From: JBBWZH01 sp035544115
Lineage (GTDB): Bacteria > Actinomycetota > Actinomycetes > Mycobacteriales > CADCTP01
DNA length: 64,000 nt
Assembly (NCBI GenBank): GCA_963714145.1
Contig: OY970235.1
Span: 10,012,358 to 10,076,357 of the forward strand
Direction of reading: 5' to 3'
The notes below the pieces were generated by a model. The model did not search any database. It was not told the DNA's origin and was given only the letters and a program-made list of their open reading frames with translations. Positions 1 to 8,211 of the stretch are shown here, in pieces; the first letter of the stretch is position 1; the number at the start of each line of letters is the position of its first letter. Both the position numbers and the translations under genes were made by a program.

Positions 1-388
1 ACGGCGAGAACACCAGCGAGCGGGCCAGGCTGCGGCCGAGGAACGTCTCGTTCACGATCAGCGCCAGCCCGAGCCCGAGCAGCAGCTGCAGGCTGACCTC
101 GGCCAGCACCCAGCTCAGCGAGAACCGCAGGCTCTGCCAGAACACCTCGTCGTGGAACAGCATCGTCCGGAAGTTGTCCAGCCCGGCGAATCCGTTGTTC
201 CACGGTTGGGTGACGTTGTAGTGCCGGAGCGCGTAGTAGCCGACGCTGATCATCGGGTACGCGAGCAGCCCGCCCAGCAGCAGCACGGTAGGCGCGATCA
301 GCAGGTAAGGGGTCTTCGCGCGGCGCCGGCGCCGGATCGGCGGGCCGGTGCGGGCCGCCGGCTGGGGTCGGGCCTCGGTCAGAGCCAA
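1..388 (-). CDS. Sugar ABC transporter permease (MalF/UgpA type), N-terminal part
   Basis: The 3' end lies outside the window, so only about 129 N-terminal residues are visible. The reverse strand reads an Arg-rich cytoplasmic start, a first membrane helix (YLLIAPTVLLLGG, about residues 30-45), an extracytoplasmic stretch with NNGFAGLDNFRTM, then a second helix in a segment typical of MalF-like binding-protein-dependent permeases. The start is taken as TTG at 388 because GGAGCAAAGGGG sits just upstream and no ATG is available in frame. It probably imports an oligosaccharide or uronide, given the pectate lyase and hexuronate genes beside it. The upstream region shares a CCTAGG and a CACACATATAGACA box with the pectate lyase promoter. 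Family is secure; substrate is inferred from context. Confidence 0.8.
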   Translation of the reverse strand, partial: MALTEARPQPAARTGPPIRRRRRAKTPYLLIAPTVLLLGGLLAYPMISVGYYALRHYNVTQPWNNGFAGLDNFRTMLFHDEVFWQSLRFSLSWVLAEVSLQLLLGLGLALIVNETFLGRSLARSLVFSP

Positions 389-415
389 GACGCGCCCCTT
401 TGCTCCAGCCGCTCA

Positions 416-429
416 CACACATATAGACA
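416..429 (-). promoter_or_regulatory. Candidate IclR-regulon box A
   Basis: CACACATATAGACA lies 28 nt upstream of the permease start. It matches 12 of 14 positions with box C1 before the pectate lyase and 11 of 14 with box B before kdgD. Read on the minus strand it contains TCTATAT, so it could double as a -10 region. Assignment to the IclR regulator at 4611-5402 is inference. Confidence 0.45.
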
Positions 430-574
430 AGATTCACAACCGTGAAACACCCTAGGGAGATCGCAAAGGGCTGTCAATCCCTCTATCCCGGCCACCGGGT
501 GCGACCCGGTCGTGATCGGTTGGAGTCGGCAGTTCTTGACCCTCCCGGAACGGCTGGGCTAACGTACCGGTGTT

Positions 575-588
575 CACACATATGTACG
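575..588 (+). promoter_or_regulatory. Candidate IclR-regulon box B
   Basis: CACACATATGTACG, upstream of kdgD, contains the palindrome ACATATGT. It matches 12 of 14 positions with CCCATATATGTACG at 4490-4503 in front of the pectate lyase. Confidence 0.45.
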
Positions 589-747
589 ATGTCCATGTTG
601 ATGATTAGGCGGACGGCGTGATGCATCGGTTCTGATCTGCCGCGCCGATGCGGTGTCGCCTGGGGCTGGCGGATCGCGACCGCCTCCGGCTGCCTGCCCC
701 GACCGGCAGGGCGCACCTCGCACCGACCGGAAAGGGTCCAGTCCTCT

Positions 748-1692
748 ATGCCTGACCGCACCGATCGCCACTCGCCGCTGGTCGGCCGGCTCCGCGGGTT
801 GCTCTGTTTTCCCGTCACCCCGGCCGATCCCGCCGGCGGGTTGGCTGCCGACACCTACCGCCAGCACCTCCGGTCCAGTGTGGACGGTGGCTGCGCGGCC
901 GTGTTCGCCTGTTGCGGCACCGGTGAGTTCGCCACCCTGGATCTGGCCGAGTACGCCACCGCGATCCGGATCGCGGCCGACGAGGTGGCCGGCCAGGTAC
1001 CGGTGATCGCCGCGATCGGCTACGGCACCGGGCTCGCCCGGCACTACGCCCGGCTGGCCGAGGACGCCGGCGCCGACGGCCTGCTGGTGATGCCGCCGTA
1101 CCTCATCACCGCCGACCAGGACGGGCTGCGCCGGCACTACCTGGCGCTCGCCGACGCCAGCGGGCTGGACCTGATCCTCTACCAGCGGGACAACGCGATC
1201 TTCGCCCCGGACACGGTCGCCACGCTGGCCCAGCACCCGCGCATCATCGGGCTCAAGGACGGCTACGGCGACCTCGACCTGCTGCAGCGGACGATCAGCG
1301 CGGTGCGCACCACCCCGGATACCGCCGGCTTCCTCTACTTCAACGGGATGCCGACCGCGGAGATGTCCGCGCCGGCGTTCCGCGGCGTCGGCGTCACGCT
1401 CTACTCCAGCGCCGTCTACTGCTTCGCCCCCGATATCGCACTCGCCTTTCACGGCGCGCTCGGCGGCGGCGACGAGGTGCTGGTGCAGCGGCTGCTGGAC
1501 AGCTTCTACCGGCCGTTCGTGGAGCTCCGGCAGCGCGGCGCGAACTACGCGATCTCGCTGGTGAAGGCCGGCGTCCGGCTGACCGGGCTGGACGTCGGCC
1601 CGGTGCGCCCGCCGCTGACCGAGCCGGACCCGGAGCACGTCAAGGAGCTGGCCCGCCTCGTCGAGCAGGGCCGGGCCGTGCTGGCCGGCTGA
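748..1692 (+). CDS. kdgD: 5-dehydro-4-deoxyglucarate dehydratase (DHDPS/NAL superfamily)
   Basis: A 314-residue class I aldolase-fold enzyme that would convert 5-dehydro-4-deoxy-glucarate to alpha-ketoglutarate semialdehyde, with loss of water and CO2, in hexuronate/aldarate breakdown. Family marks are FPVTP (21-25), GTGEF (57-61), GADGLL followed by PPYLI (108-120), the catalytic Tyr145 in LYQRDN, the Schiff-base Lys170 in GLKDG, and a C-terminal VRPPLTEP. The length fits the roughly 300-residue KdgD family. The ATG at 748 follows GGAAAGG. The next gene starts 3 nt after its stop, so the two are probably co-translated. The family call is strong; the substrate could be a close deoxy-keto-aldarate instead. 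Confidence 0.88.
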   Translation: MPDRTDRHSPLVGRLRGLLCFPVTPADPAGGLAADTYRQHLRSSVDGGCAAVFACCGTGEFATLDLAEYATAIRIAADEVAGQVPVIAAIGYGTGLARHYARLAEDAGADGLLVMPPYLITADQDGLRRHYLALADASGLDLILYQRDNAIFAPDTVATLAQHPRIIGLKDGYGDLDLLQRTISAVRTTPDTAGFLYFNGMPTAEMSAPAFRGVGVTLYSSAVYCFAPDIALAFHGALGGGDEVLVQRLLDSFYRPFVELRQRGANYAISLVKAGVRLTGLDVGPVRPPLTEPDPEHVKELARLVEQGRAVLAG

Positions 1693-1695
1693 CCG

Positions 1696-2898
1696 ATGGC
1701 CGGCCCGAGCGCCCCGCGGACCGGGGCCAACCTCTATCCCTGGGACGTGGTCGGTGACCCGTCCGCGGGGGAGTGGGTCGCCGCTCTCGGGGTGGACGAG
1801 GTCACCCTGGCCGCCGTCTACCACGCCACCCGGGCGCTGACCCCGCGGCACCCCGGCCGGCGGATCGTCACCGCCGAGCGGACCGCCGCCTACTTCCCTG
1901 CCGACCGGCCCGGCTGGGCGCGGCCGGAGCTGTGGCCGCCGGTGCAGACCGCCTGCCCCGGCACCGACCCGTTCGGCGCCGCGGTCGCCGACCTGGTGGC
2001 CGCCGGGCTGACCGTCAACGCCTGGGCCGTGCTGTTGCATGTGGACGGTCGGGTCGGTCTCGGCACCGGGCCGGTGGTGATCAACGCGTACGGCGACAGC
2101 TACCCGTGGGCGCTGTGCGCGGCCCGGCCGGAAGCCCGGGCGTACGCCGCCGAGCTGGCCGCGGTCACCGCCGCCCGCCCCGGCATCGGCGGGCTGGAGC
2201 TGGAGGCCTGCGGCTGGTACGGCTTCGGGCACCTGCACAGCCACGACAAGACCGGCGGGCTGCCGGCCGGCGGCGCCGCCGACTTCCTGCTCTCGCTCTG
2301 CTTCTGCCCGGCCTGCGAGCGCGGGTTCGGCGGGGTGGGGCTGGACCCCGGCCGGCTGCGGTCCCAGGTGCGGGCCGCGCTGGACGGGCCGGCGCCGGCC
2401 ACCGACCGTCCGGAGTGGACGGTGGTGGCGCAGTTGCTCGGCGCGGACACCGCGGCGGCCGTGCTGACGGCCCGGCAGCGGGCCGGCGACGAGCTGCGGG
2501 TCGAGGTGCTCGGCGCGGTCCGGGCCGCCGCCGGGCCGGACCTGCCGGTGCTGCTGCACGCCGACCCGCTGCCGCACCGTACCGGCGCGTACACCGGGCT
2601 GGACCCGGGCACCGCTCTGGCCACTGTGGACGGCCTGGTGGTCAACGGCGCCGGCGATCCGACGGCCACGGTCCGGGCCGCCGCGGCCGGCGCCCGGCCC
2701 GGTAGCAGGATCGTGGCCAGCCTGGTGGCCGTGCGCGGCCTCGGCGGCCGGCCGGAGCAGTTGCCCGCCCAGGCCGCCGCGGCGCTCGCCGCCGGTGCCA
2801 CCGAGCTGCGCTTCTACCACGCCGGCCTGGCCAGCGCGGCCGACCTGGCCGCGATCGCCGGGACCGTGACCGGGGTCCAGCCGGCCGTCCAGCACTGA
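1696..2898 (+). CDS. Uncharacterised alanine-rich protein coupled to kdgD
   Basis: I cannot assign a function to this 400-residue protein. It begins 3 nt after kdgD and is followed by a terminator, so it should be made together with the dehydratase. Visible features are an N-terminal ANLYPWDVVGDP, a central GLELEACGWYGFGHLHSHDK with several acids and histidines, and a CFCPACERGF segment that could bind a metal or form a disulfide. Repeated hydrophobic strands separated by Ala-rich helices resemble a TIM-barrel glycosidase-like fold. No signal peptide is seen, so it is likely cytosolic. A hydrolase or isomerase acting on pectin-derived oligosaccharides is plausible only from its position. Confidence 0.6.
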   Translation: MAGPSAPRTGANLYPWDVVGDPSAGEWVAALGVDEVTLAAVYHATRALTPRHPGRRIVTAERTAAYFPADRPGWARPELWPPVQTACPGTDPFGAAVADLVAAGLTVNAWAVLLHVDGRVGLGTGPVVINAYGDSYPWALCAARPEARAYAAELAAVTAARPGIGGLELEACGWYGFGHLHSHDKTGGLPAGGAADFLLSLCFCPACERGFGGVGLDPGRLRSQVRAALDGPAPATDRPEWTVVAQLLGADTAAAVLTARQRAGDELRVEVLGAVRAAAGPDLPVLLHADPLPHRTGAYTGLDPGTALATVDGLVVNGAGDPTATVRAAAAGARPGSRIVASLVAVRGLGGRPEQLPAQAAAALAAGATELRFYHAGLASAADLAAIAGTVTGVQPAVQH

Positions 2899-2963
2899 CC
2901 CCTGATCCACACCGGCGGCGCCGAACCACCGACCCGGCGGCGCACCCGGATGCCGACCGGTCC

Positions 2964-2987
2964 GGCCCGCCGGTGCACCGGCGGGCC
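2964..2987. terminator. 24-bp perfect palindrome after the kdgD unit
   Basis: GGCCCGCCGGTG is immediately followed by its exact reverse complement. It lies between the convergent 1696-2898 gene and the pectate lyase, so it probably terminates both ways. Confidence 0.55.
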
Positions 2988-3004
2988 GACTGTCCAGATG
3001 CGAC

Positions 3005-3047
3005 GGGTGACGACGTGCCTCGGCGGCGGCGAGACACGTCGTCACCC
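3005..3047. terminator. Strong hairpin between convergent genes, iteron-like arms
   Basis: A 13-bp perfect stem (GGGTGACGACGTG with CACGTCGTCACCC) encloses a smaller CCTCG/CGAG stem. It is a probable bidirectional terminator. Its outer arms GGTGACG and CGTCACC are the cores of the 20-bp iteron family seen elsewhere in the window. Confidence 0.6.
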
Positions 3048-3085
3048 GCACGGTCCGGCCCGCCGGCGATGGCGGACCGGCCCGC

Positions 3086-4420
3086 CTACCGGAGGTGGCC
3101 CGCCCCGGCGCCGACGGCGACGGTCAGCGGGACCAACCAGGCGGGGTCGAGGTGGGTGTGCAGGGTGGGCGTCCAGGTCGTGTTCGAGCCGATCGGCGTG
3201 CTCGGGTTCGCCGCGTTGTAGGCGGCGAGCAGGTCGGTCGGCCGGCCGTTCACCAGGTTGTCGGCGGCGTGGATGTCGGTGCCACCCCAGTTGAAGATGA
3301 TCTTGTCAGCGGTGACGCCCGAGCCGAGCAGGAAGAAGTTGCGCTCGGCGAAGAGCTGCGACTGGACCCCGACGCCCAGGCTGTAGATGTAGCCGCGGTT
3401 GCCGGGGATCAGGTACAGGTTGTTGTAGACGTGCACCTGGCCGAACCGGACCCGCGGGCCGCGCTGCAGCACGTTGGCGTAGAGGTTGTGGTGCACGGTG
3501 ATCCGCAGCTTGCCGACGTCCGCGGCGGCCGTGTTGCTCGACCCGAACAGGTTGGTCTTGTCGTGGTTGGTGAACTGGTTCCACTCGGCGGTGACCAGGT
3601 CGGACGCGCTGGTGATGTCGAGTTCGCCGTCGTGCTGCTGGAACTCGGCGCCGAAGTAGGTCGGCGACAGGCTGTCCGGGTGGCTGCCGTCGGTGAACGT
3701 GTTGTGGTCCACCCAGACGTGCGTGGCGCCGGTCAGCGACATGTTGTCGTACAGCGAGTTCCAGGCACCGGTCGCGCCGTCGGTCGGATCCCACTGCGGG
3801 AAGCAGTCGAAGGCGTGCTCGAAGGTGATGTTGCGGACGATGACGTTGTCGGCCTTGTTGATCAGCAGGCTGCCGCCGAGCAGCCGGGCACCGGGCAGGC
3901 CGATGATCGTGGTGTTCGAGCCGACCCGGATCCGGACCCGGAGGGTCTGCAGCGCGGCCGAGGCCGCCCGGGCGTCCTCCAGCGGGCCGGACGGCTCGGT
4001 GCTGCGGCCCCAGACCGCCGGGTCGTACGCGGCCAGGTAGCCGGCCAGCGTGTAGCCGCCGGTCTGGTAATCGGCGCAGGTCAGCGGGTGGTTGGCGTCG
4101 TCGACATTCGCGTCGACCGTGCCACGGATGTAGATGATCTTCGGAGTACTGTTCTTGTCGTTGCTGGCGTTGTTGCCGCCCAGCGCGGTCACCAGTTCGG
4201 ACCGGTTCGACACGGTGAAGACGTGGTCGGCGGCGGCCGCCGAGCCGCCGGTGGTGCCCGGCGCCGAGGCCGCCCACCCGTCGTTCGCCGGCAGCGTCTG
4301 CTTGCCCAGCGCGGTAAGGGATGCGGCTCCGGCCGGGGCCGCCGCCACCGGGCTGGCAGCACCGGCCAGCAGGGCCGTGGCCGCCACGCACGTCAGTGTG
4401 AGGGCACGCCAAGTACGCAC
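3086..4420 (-). CDS. Secreted pectate lyase, polysaccharide lyase family 1
   Basis: A 444-residue secreted enzyme that cleaves polygalacturonate by beta-elimination. The chosen GTG at 4420 has AAGGAGG upstream and gives a clean signal peptide (TLTCVAATALLAGAASPVAAAP). PL1 marks are VRNITFEHAFDCF, VWVDHNTF (about 235-242), Ca-binding acidic segments around GELDITSASD, VHHNLYANV and RGPRVRFGQVHVYNN (about 320-334) carrying the catalytic Arg. Its product would feed the uronate genes on both sides. Two candidate IclR boxes and CCTAGG stand 50-95 nt upstream, so it is probably substrate-induced. Pectin lyase is less likely than pectate lyase, but subtype is not proven. Confidence 0.9.
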   Translation of the reverse strand: MRTWRALTLTCVAATALLAGAASPVAAAPAGAASLTALGKQTLPANDGWAASAPGTTGGSAAAADHVFTVSNRSELVTALGGNNASNDKNSTPKIIYIRGTVDANVDDANHPLTCADYQTGGYTLAGYLAAYDPAVWGRSTEPSGPLEDARAASAALQTLRVRIRVGSNTTIIGLPGARLLGGSLLINKADNVIVRNITFEHAFDCFPQWDPTDGATGAWNSLYDNMSLTGATHVWVDHNTFTDGSHPDSLSPTYFGAEFQQHDGELDITSASDLVTAEWNQFTNHDKTNLFGSSNTAAADVGKLRITVHHNLYANVLQRGPRVRFGQVHVYNNLYLIPGNRGYIYSLGVGVQSQLFAERNFFLLGSGVTADKIIFNWGGTDIHAADNLVNGRPTDLLAAYNAANPSTPIGSNTTWTPTLHTHLDPAWLVPLTVAVGAGAGHLR

Positions 4421-4470
4421 GGCAGTTCCTCCTTGCCCGACCGTCAGATGTCCTACAGGGTCAGGGTATT

Positions 4471-4503
4471 CACATACATAGACAGTCATCCCATATATGT
4501 ACG
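4471..4503 (-). promoter_or_regulatory. Pair of candidate IclR-regulon boxes (C1, C2) before pectate lyase
   Basis: C1 is CACATACATAGACA at 4471-4484, C2 is CCCATATATGTACG at 4490-4503. Each resembles a box in front of another gene of the island, C1 box A and C2 box B. CCTAGG at 4510-4515 follows, as it does near box A. Confidence 0.45.
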
Positions 4504-4556
4504 GCAGACCCTAGGAACGGTTGTCCCGGTTGTCAACGTCCGGATCACCGACAAAG

Positions 4557-4590
4557 CGAGCGGCCCGCCACCGCAGTGACGGGCCGCTCG
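4557..4590 (-). terminator. Terminator hairpin after the iclR-type gene
   Basis: An 11-bp perfect stem CGAGCGGCCCG/CGGGCCGCTCG with a 12-nt loop begins 21 nt past the regulator stop codon. It separates the regulator transcript from the pectate lyase promoter. Confidence 0.6.
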
Positions 4591-4610
4591 GCTCGGGTGC
4601 CGCCCGGCGG

Positions 4611-5402
4611 TCAGGCCCGGGCCAGCCGGCGGGTGGCGGCCTCCAGCCGGTCCCGGGCGGTGAGCAGCGCGTTCGTGATGAGCCGCTCCCGGGCCGGCGA
4701 GAGCCGGGCCACCGGGACCGAGCAGCTGATCGCGTCCCGGGCCGAGGCGCGGCCGAGCGCGATACCGAAGCAGCGCAGCCCCAGCGTGTTCTCCTCGCCG
4801 TCGACCGCGTAGCCGCGTTCCCGGGCCAGTTGCAGATCGGCCAGCAGGGCCGGCGCGGCGGTGATCGTGTGGTCGGTCAGCCGCTCCAGCTTGCCCGGCA
4901 GCATCGCCTTGACCTCGTCGTCGGAGCGGGTGGCCAGCAGCGCCTTGCCCAGCGAGGTGGCGTGTGCCGGCAACCGGCGGCCGACCCGGGTGAACGGGCG
5001 CAGGTAGTGCTGCGACTCCCGGGTGGCCAGGTAGACCACGTCGAAGCCGTCCAGCCGGGCCAGGTGCACGGTCTCGGTGGTCTCGGTGGCCAGCCAGTCC
5101 AGCGTGTCCCGGGCGGCCAGCACGACCTCGTCGCCGTCGATGTAGCTGGTGCCGACCAGCAGCGCGCGAACCCCGATGCTGTAACGGGTTCCGGTCGGGT
5201 CGACCTCCACCCAGCCCAGCTCCACCAGGGTGCGCAGCAGCACGTACAGGCTGCTGCGCGGGTAGCGCATCTTCTCGTGCAGCTCACCCAGGCTGTGCGC
5301 GCCCGGATGGCCGGCGAAGAACTCCAGCAGCTCCACGGTCCGGACCGCCGACTTCACCTGCTGGCCGTTGGCCCCGGTCTCCGCCACCCGCGTTGCACCC
5401 AT
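4611..5402 (-). CDS. IclR-family transcriptional regulator
   Basis: A 263-residue regulator. The N-terminal winged helix (about 15-70, SAVRTVELLEFFAGHPGAHS then YPRSSLYVLLRTL) binds DNA. The C-terminal IclR effector domain (about 80-260) shows GRRLPAHATSLGKALLA and EENTLGLRCFGIAL. It is transcribed divergently from the sugar-alcohol dehydrogenase and sits in the pectin/hexuronate island, so it likely controls these genes with a uronate-derived effector. The ATG at 5402 has GGAG very close upstream. A GTG 21 nt earlier is an alternative start. Its probable sites are the CACACATAT-type boxes, though that link is inferred from shared position only. Confidence 0.9.
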   Translation of the reverse strand: MGATRVAETGANGQQVKSAVRTVELLEFFAGHPGAHSLGELHEKMRYPRSSLYVLLRTLVELGWVEVDPTGTRYSIGVRALLVGTSYIDGDEVVLAARDTLDWLATETTETVHLARLDGFDVVYLATRESQHYLRPFTRVGRRLPAHATSLGKALLATRSDDEVKAMLPGKLERLTDHTITAAPALLADLQLARERGYAVDGEENTLGLRCFGIALGRASARDAISCSVPVARLSPARERLITNALLTARDRLEAATRRLARA

Positions 5403-5520
5403 TGCTCCATGGTCTCGCACTTCACCCGGTACCGGCGCCCGGACACCGATGCCGGCTGCGTGAATTGCCCGACCGTGATGGACTGACCCACCGGGGCGGT
5501 GGCGGCGAGAGGGGTGGCGG

Positions 5521-6558
5521 GTGCGGCTGGCGCGGTTGCACGGCGTCCGGGACATCCGGTTGGACCAGGAGCCGGTGCCGGTGCCCGGCCCGGGGCAGAG
5601 CCTGGTCCGGGTCACCGCGGTCGGGCTGTGCGGCTCGGACCTGCACTGGTACGCCGAGGCCGGGATCGGCGACGCGGTGCTGGGCCGGCCGCTGGTGCTC
5701 GGGCACGAGTTCGCCGGCGTGATCGACGGCGGCCCGCGGGACGGCGAGCGGGTCGCGGTCGACCCGGCGATGCCGTGCGAGCGGTGCGCCACCTGCCGGA
5801 CCGGTTGGCGGAACCTCTGCCCGACGGTCCGGTTCGCCGGCCACGGTGACGTCGACGGCGGGCTGCGCGAGTACCTGCCCTGGCCGACCGCGCTGCTGGT
5901 CCCGCTGCCGCCCGAGCTGTCCGATGTGGACGGTGCGGTGCTGGAGCCGCTCGGGGTGGCGCTGCACGCGGCGGGCCTGGCCAGGCTGCGGCCGGGGATG
6001 ACGGTCGCGGTGCTCGGCTGCGGCCCGATCGGGCTGCTGCTGATCCAGCTGGCCCGGGCGGCCGGCGCCGCCGCCGTCCTCGGCACCGACCCGCTCGCGC
6101 ACCGGCGCGCCGCAGCCGAGCGAGCCGGCGCCGACGTGGTCTGGGATCCGGCCGGCTCGCCGCCGGCCGCCGTCGGCGAGCCCGCGGTCGGGCTGGCCCG
6201 GGCCGCGCTCGGTCCGGCGGCGACGCCCGGGGTGGACGTCGCGTTCGAGGTGGCCGGCACCGACGACGCGGTACACGCCGCGATGGTGGCCGCCCGGCCC
6301 GGCGGCAAGGTCATGCTGGTCGGCATCCCGGACGCCGACAGCACCACCTTCCCCGCCTCGGTGGCCCGCCGGAAGGGGCTGACCATCTTGCTGTCCCGGC
6401 GGATGAACGACACCTACCCGCGCGCGATCCGGCTCGCCCAGCGCGGCGCGGTGGACCTGGCCGCGGTGGTCAGCGACACCTACCCGCTGACCGGGATCGA
6501 CGCGGCGTTCACCGCCGCCGCGTCCCGGACCGGGTTGAAAGTGGTGGTCCAGCCCTAG
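5521..6558 (+). CDS. Zinc-dependent polyol/sugar-acid dehydrogenase (MDR family)
   Basis: A 345-residue NAD(P)-dependent medium-chain dehydrogenase. Catalytic zinc ligands are in GLCGSDLHWY (about 38-47) and GHEFAG. The structural zinc site CERCATCRTGWRNLC is complete, and AVLGCGPIGLL (about 163-173) is the Rossmann glycine motif. It resembles L-iditol, galactitol and L-galactonate dehydrogenases, so oxidation of a sugar alcohol or aldonate in the hexuronate route is likely. The GTG start follows GAGAGGGGTGGCGG and lies 118 nt from the divergent regulator. The 3' end overlaps the convergent receiver gene by 4 nt. The exact substrate cannot be read from sequence. Confidence 0.85.
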   Translation: MRLARLHGVRDIRLDQEPVPVPGPGQSLVRVTAVGLCGSDLHWYAEAGIGDAVLGRPLVLGHEFAGVIDGGPRDGERVAVDPAMPCERCATCRTGWRNLCPTVRFAGHGDVDGGLREYLPWPTALLVPLPPELSDVDGAVLEPLGVALHAAGLARLRPGMTVAVLGCGPIGLLLIQLARAAGAAAVLGTDPLAHRRAAAERAGADVVWDPAGSPPAAVGEPAVGLARAALGPAATPGVDVAFEVAGTDDAVHAAMVAARPGGKVMLVGIPDADSTTFPASVARRKGLTILLSRRMNDTYPRAIRLAQRGAVDLAAVVSDTYPLTGIDAAFTAAASRTGLKVVVQP

Positions 6559-7058
6559 CGGGGCGGCCGGCCCGTCGGTTCGGCCGGTTCAGCCGGTTCA
6601 GCCGGTTCGGCCGGGGGGAGCGCGTCCGGGCTGCCGGTGCCGGACTGTCCGGTTTGGACGGCCGCGGCCAGCCCGGCCAGCGCGGCGGTGGCGACCTCGG
6701 TGTGCACCATCAGGTGGCTGAGCCGGGCCAGCAGCACGCTCGCGGTGAACGGCCGGATCAGGTAGTAGCTCCCGCCGGCCGGCCCGGCCGCCAGGTCCCG
6801 GAAGGTGGCGTGCCAACCGACCAGCAGGATCGGCAGCCAGGCGGTGCGGGCGTCGGTGCGCAGCGACCGGTGCACCTGCTGGCCGTACAGCCGGCCGATC
6901 GAGGACACGTCCAGGATCACCGCGTCGGCGTCCCGCGCGTGTGCCGCCACCTGCTCCCGGGCGGCGGCGCCGGCCACCGTGAACCCGGCGGATTCCAGGA
7001 TCCCGGTCAGCTGCCGTCGGTGTTCCGGATCGGAGTCGATGACGAGCACGCGGGTCAC
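6555..7058 (-). CDS. Stand-alone response-regulator receiver, degenerate
   Basis: A 167-residue protein consisting of one CheY-like domain (about 1-120) and a Pro/Ala tail (PAEPAEPAEPTG) from 9-bp repeats. The acidic pocket (IDSDP near 7-11) and phospho-acceptor Asp in AVILDVSS (about 50) are present. The switch Lys of the usual KPF motif is replaced by Arg in YYLIRPF. No output domain or kinase is adjacent. It starts with GTG and overlaps the upstream dehydrogenase by 4 nt at the 3' ends. It may be an adaptor or an atypical receiver with altered phosphorylation; the partner is unknown. Confidence 0.75.
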   Translation of the reverse strand: MTRVLVIDSDPEHRRQLTGILESAGFTVAGAAAREQVAAHARDADAVILDVSSIGRLYGQQVHRSLRTDARTAWLPILLVGWHATFRDLAAGPAGGSYYLIRPFTASVLLARLSHLMVHTEVATAALAGLAAAVQTGQSGTGSPDALPPAEPAEPAEPAEPTGRPPR

Positions 7059-7200
7059 AGCAGGACGCTCCGTCCGGCGGCCGGGTTGGTCGGGCGTCCG
7101 GCACCGACGACGCCGGACGCATTGTCTGTCGACCGCCGGATGTCGGATCTGAGCCCAACCGTCCGCGGGTACCCGGCGGACCGGGGGTACGGCGGAGCCG

Positions 7201-8115
7201 TCAGGTGAGGGCGGGCAGCCAGGCGGCGGTGTGGCGGAGGCCGGCGGCCAGGTCCCGGGGGGCGAAGCCGAGGGCCCGGGCCTGGCTGTCGTCCATCCGG
7301 ATCGGCGGCAGCCGGCCGTACACCTCGGAGCGGTAGGCGTACGGCTGCGGGTCCGGCCCGAGCGTGCTGCCCGGCGGCAGCCCGACCACCCGGTGCGGGC
7401 TGCCGACCAGTTCCGCGTACATGTTGAGCACCTGCGGGTACGGCGCGACCTCGCCGCACAGCGCGTACTTGGTGCCGCTGACGCCGTGCTCGTAGGCGAG
7501 CAGCTGGCCGGCGGCGACGTCCTCGGCCAGCACCCAGCCGACCGGGGTGTCGACCACCTCGCGCACGGTGCCGTTGGCCGCCGCGGTCAGCAGCGAGTTG
7601 TAGCTGAACGGGCCGGCCGGGCTCGGGCCGTAGACGCAGACCGGGTTGACGATGACGGCCGGCATCCCGTCGTCGGCGGCGGCCAGCACCAGCCGCTCGG
7701 CGGCCGCCTTCGAGGTGGCGTACGGGTCGGGCAGCGCGGTGTCGGTGGCCCGCTCGTTCACCAGGCCGGTCGCGTCGATGATGGCGGCGGTGCTGCTGGT
7801 GTAGACGAACCGGCCCACCCCGGCGTCGGCGGCCGCCCGCAGCAGCCGGGCGGTACCGTCCACATTGCCCCGCGCTGTGTCCACAGCGGACGGTCGGACC
7901 ACGCCGGCGACGTGGAAGACCCCGGTGCAGCCGGCCACCGCCGCCCGCAGCGACGCCTCGTCGTCCAGGTCGGCGCGCACCACCTGGACCGACCCGGGCA
8001 GCATCGAGACCCGGTTCAGGTCGCGCACCGCCGCCCGTACCGGCAGGCCCTGGCGGACCAGTTCGGCCACCACCGCGGCCCCGACAAACCCGGCCGCACC
8101 GGTCACCAGCAGCAT
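7201..8115 (-). CDS. NAD(P)-dependent epimerase/dehydratase (extended SDR)
   Basis: A 304-residue extended short-chain dehydrogenase. It shows the GAAGFVG nucleotide motif at 6-12, an acidic DLDD loop, TSSTAA and the YATSK catalytic Tyr-x3-Lys around 150. The middle part resembles dihydroflavonol reductase or NAD-dependent epimerases that reduce carbonyls on small metabolites. GAGG precedes the ATG at 8115. It stands alone between the receiver and the DUF1003 gene with about 100 nt on each side. A specific substrate is not evident. Confidence 0.8.
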   Translation of the reverse strand: MLLVTGAAGFVGAAVVAELVRQGLPVRAAVRDLNRVSMLPGSVQVVRADLDDEASLRAAVAGCTGVFHVAGVVRPSAVDTARGNVDGTARLLRAAADAGVGRFVYTSSTAAIIDATGLVNERATDTALPDPYATSKAAAERLVLAAADDGMPAVIVNPVCVYGPSPAGPFSYNSLLTAAANGTVREVVDTPVGWVLAEDVAAGQLLAYEHGVSGTKYALCGEVAPYPQVLNMYAELVGSPHRVVGLPPGSTLGPDPQPYAYRSEVYGRLPPIRMDDSQARALGFAPRDLAAGLRHTAAWLPALT

Positions 8116-8211
8116 CGGGCAATCCTCGCACGCCGGCCGGACCGGCCGGCGCCGCGCCCTGCCACCGGCACCCGTCCGCAGGGCCGGGTCCGGAGTGGAC
8201 GACCGGCCGGC

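Larger units (their letters stand above)
389..747. other. Divergent intergenic region of permease and kdgD
   Basis: No gene is seen here. It holds promoters for the leftward permease and the rightward KdgD gene. It is locally AT-richer at 414-456 and 570-610, where two related CACACATAT boxes lie. A CCTAGG at 451-456 recurs at 4510-4515 upstream of the pectate lyase. The kdgD box lies about 160 nt from its start codon, so a long leader is possible. Confidence 0.6.

Noticed and set aside
574..3051. Long reverse-strand frame of 825 codons
   Set aside because: It is the Gly/Arg/Pro-rich antisense shadow of kdgD and the following gene, with no recognisable motifs.
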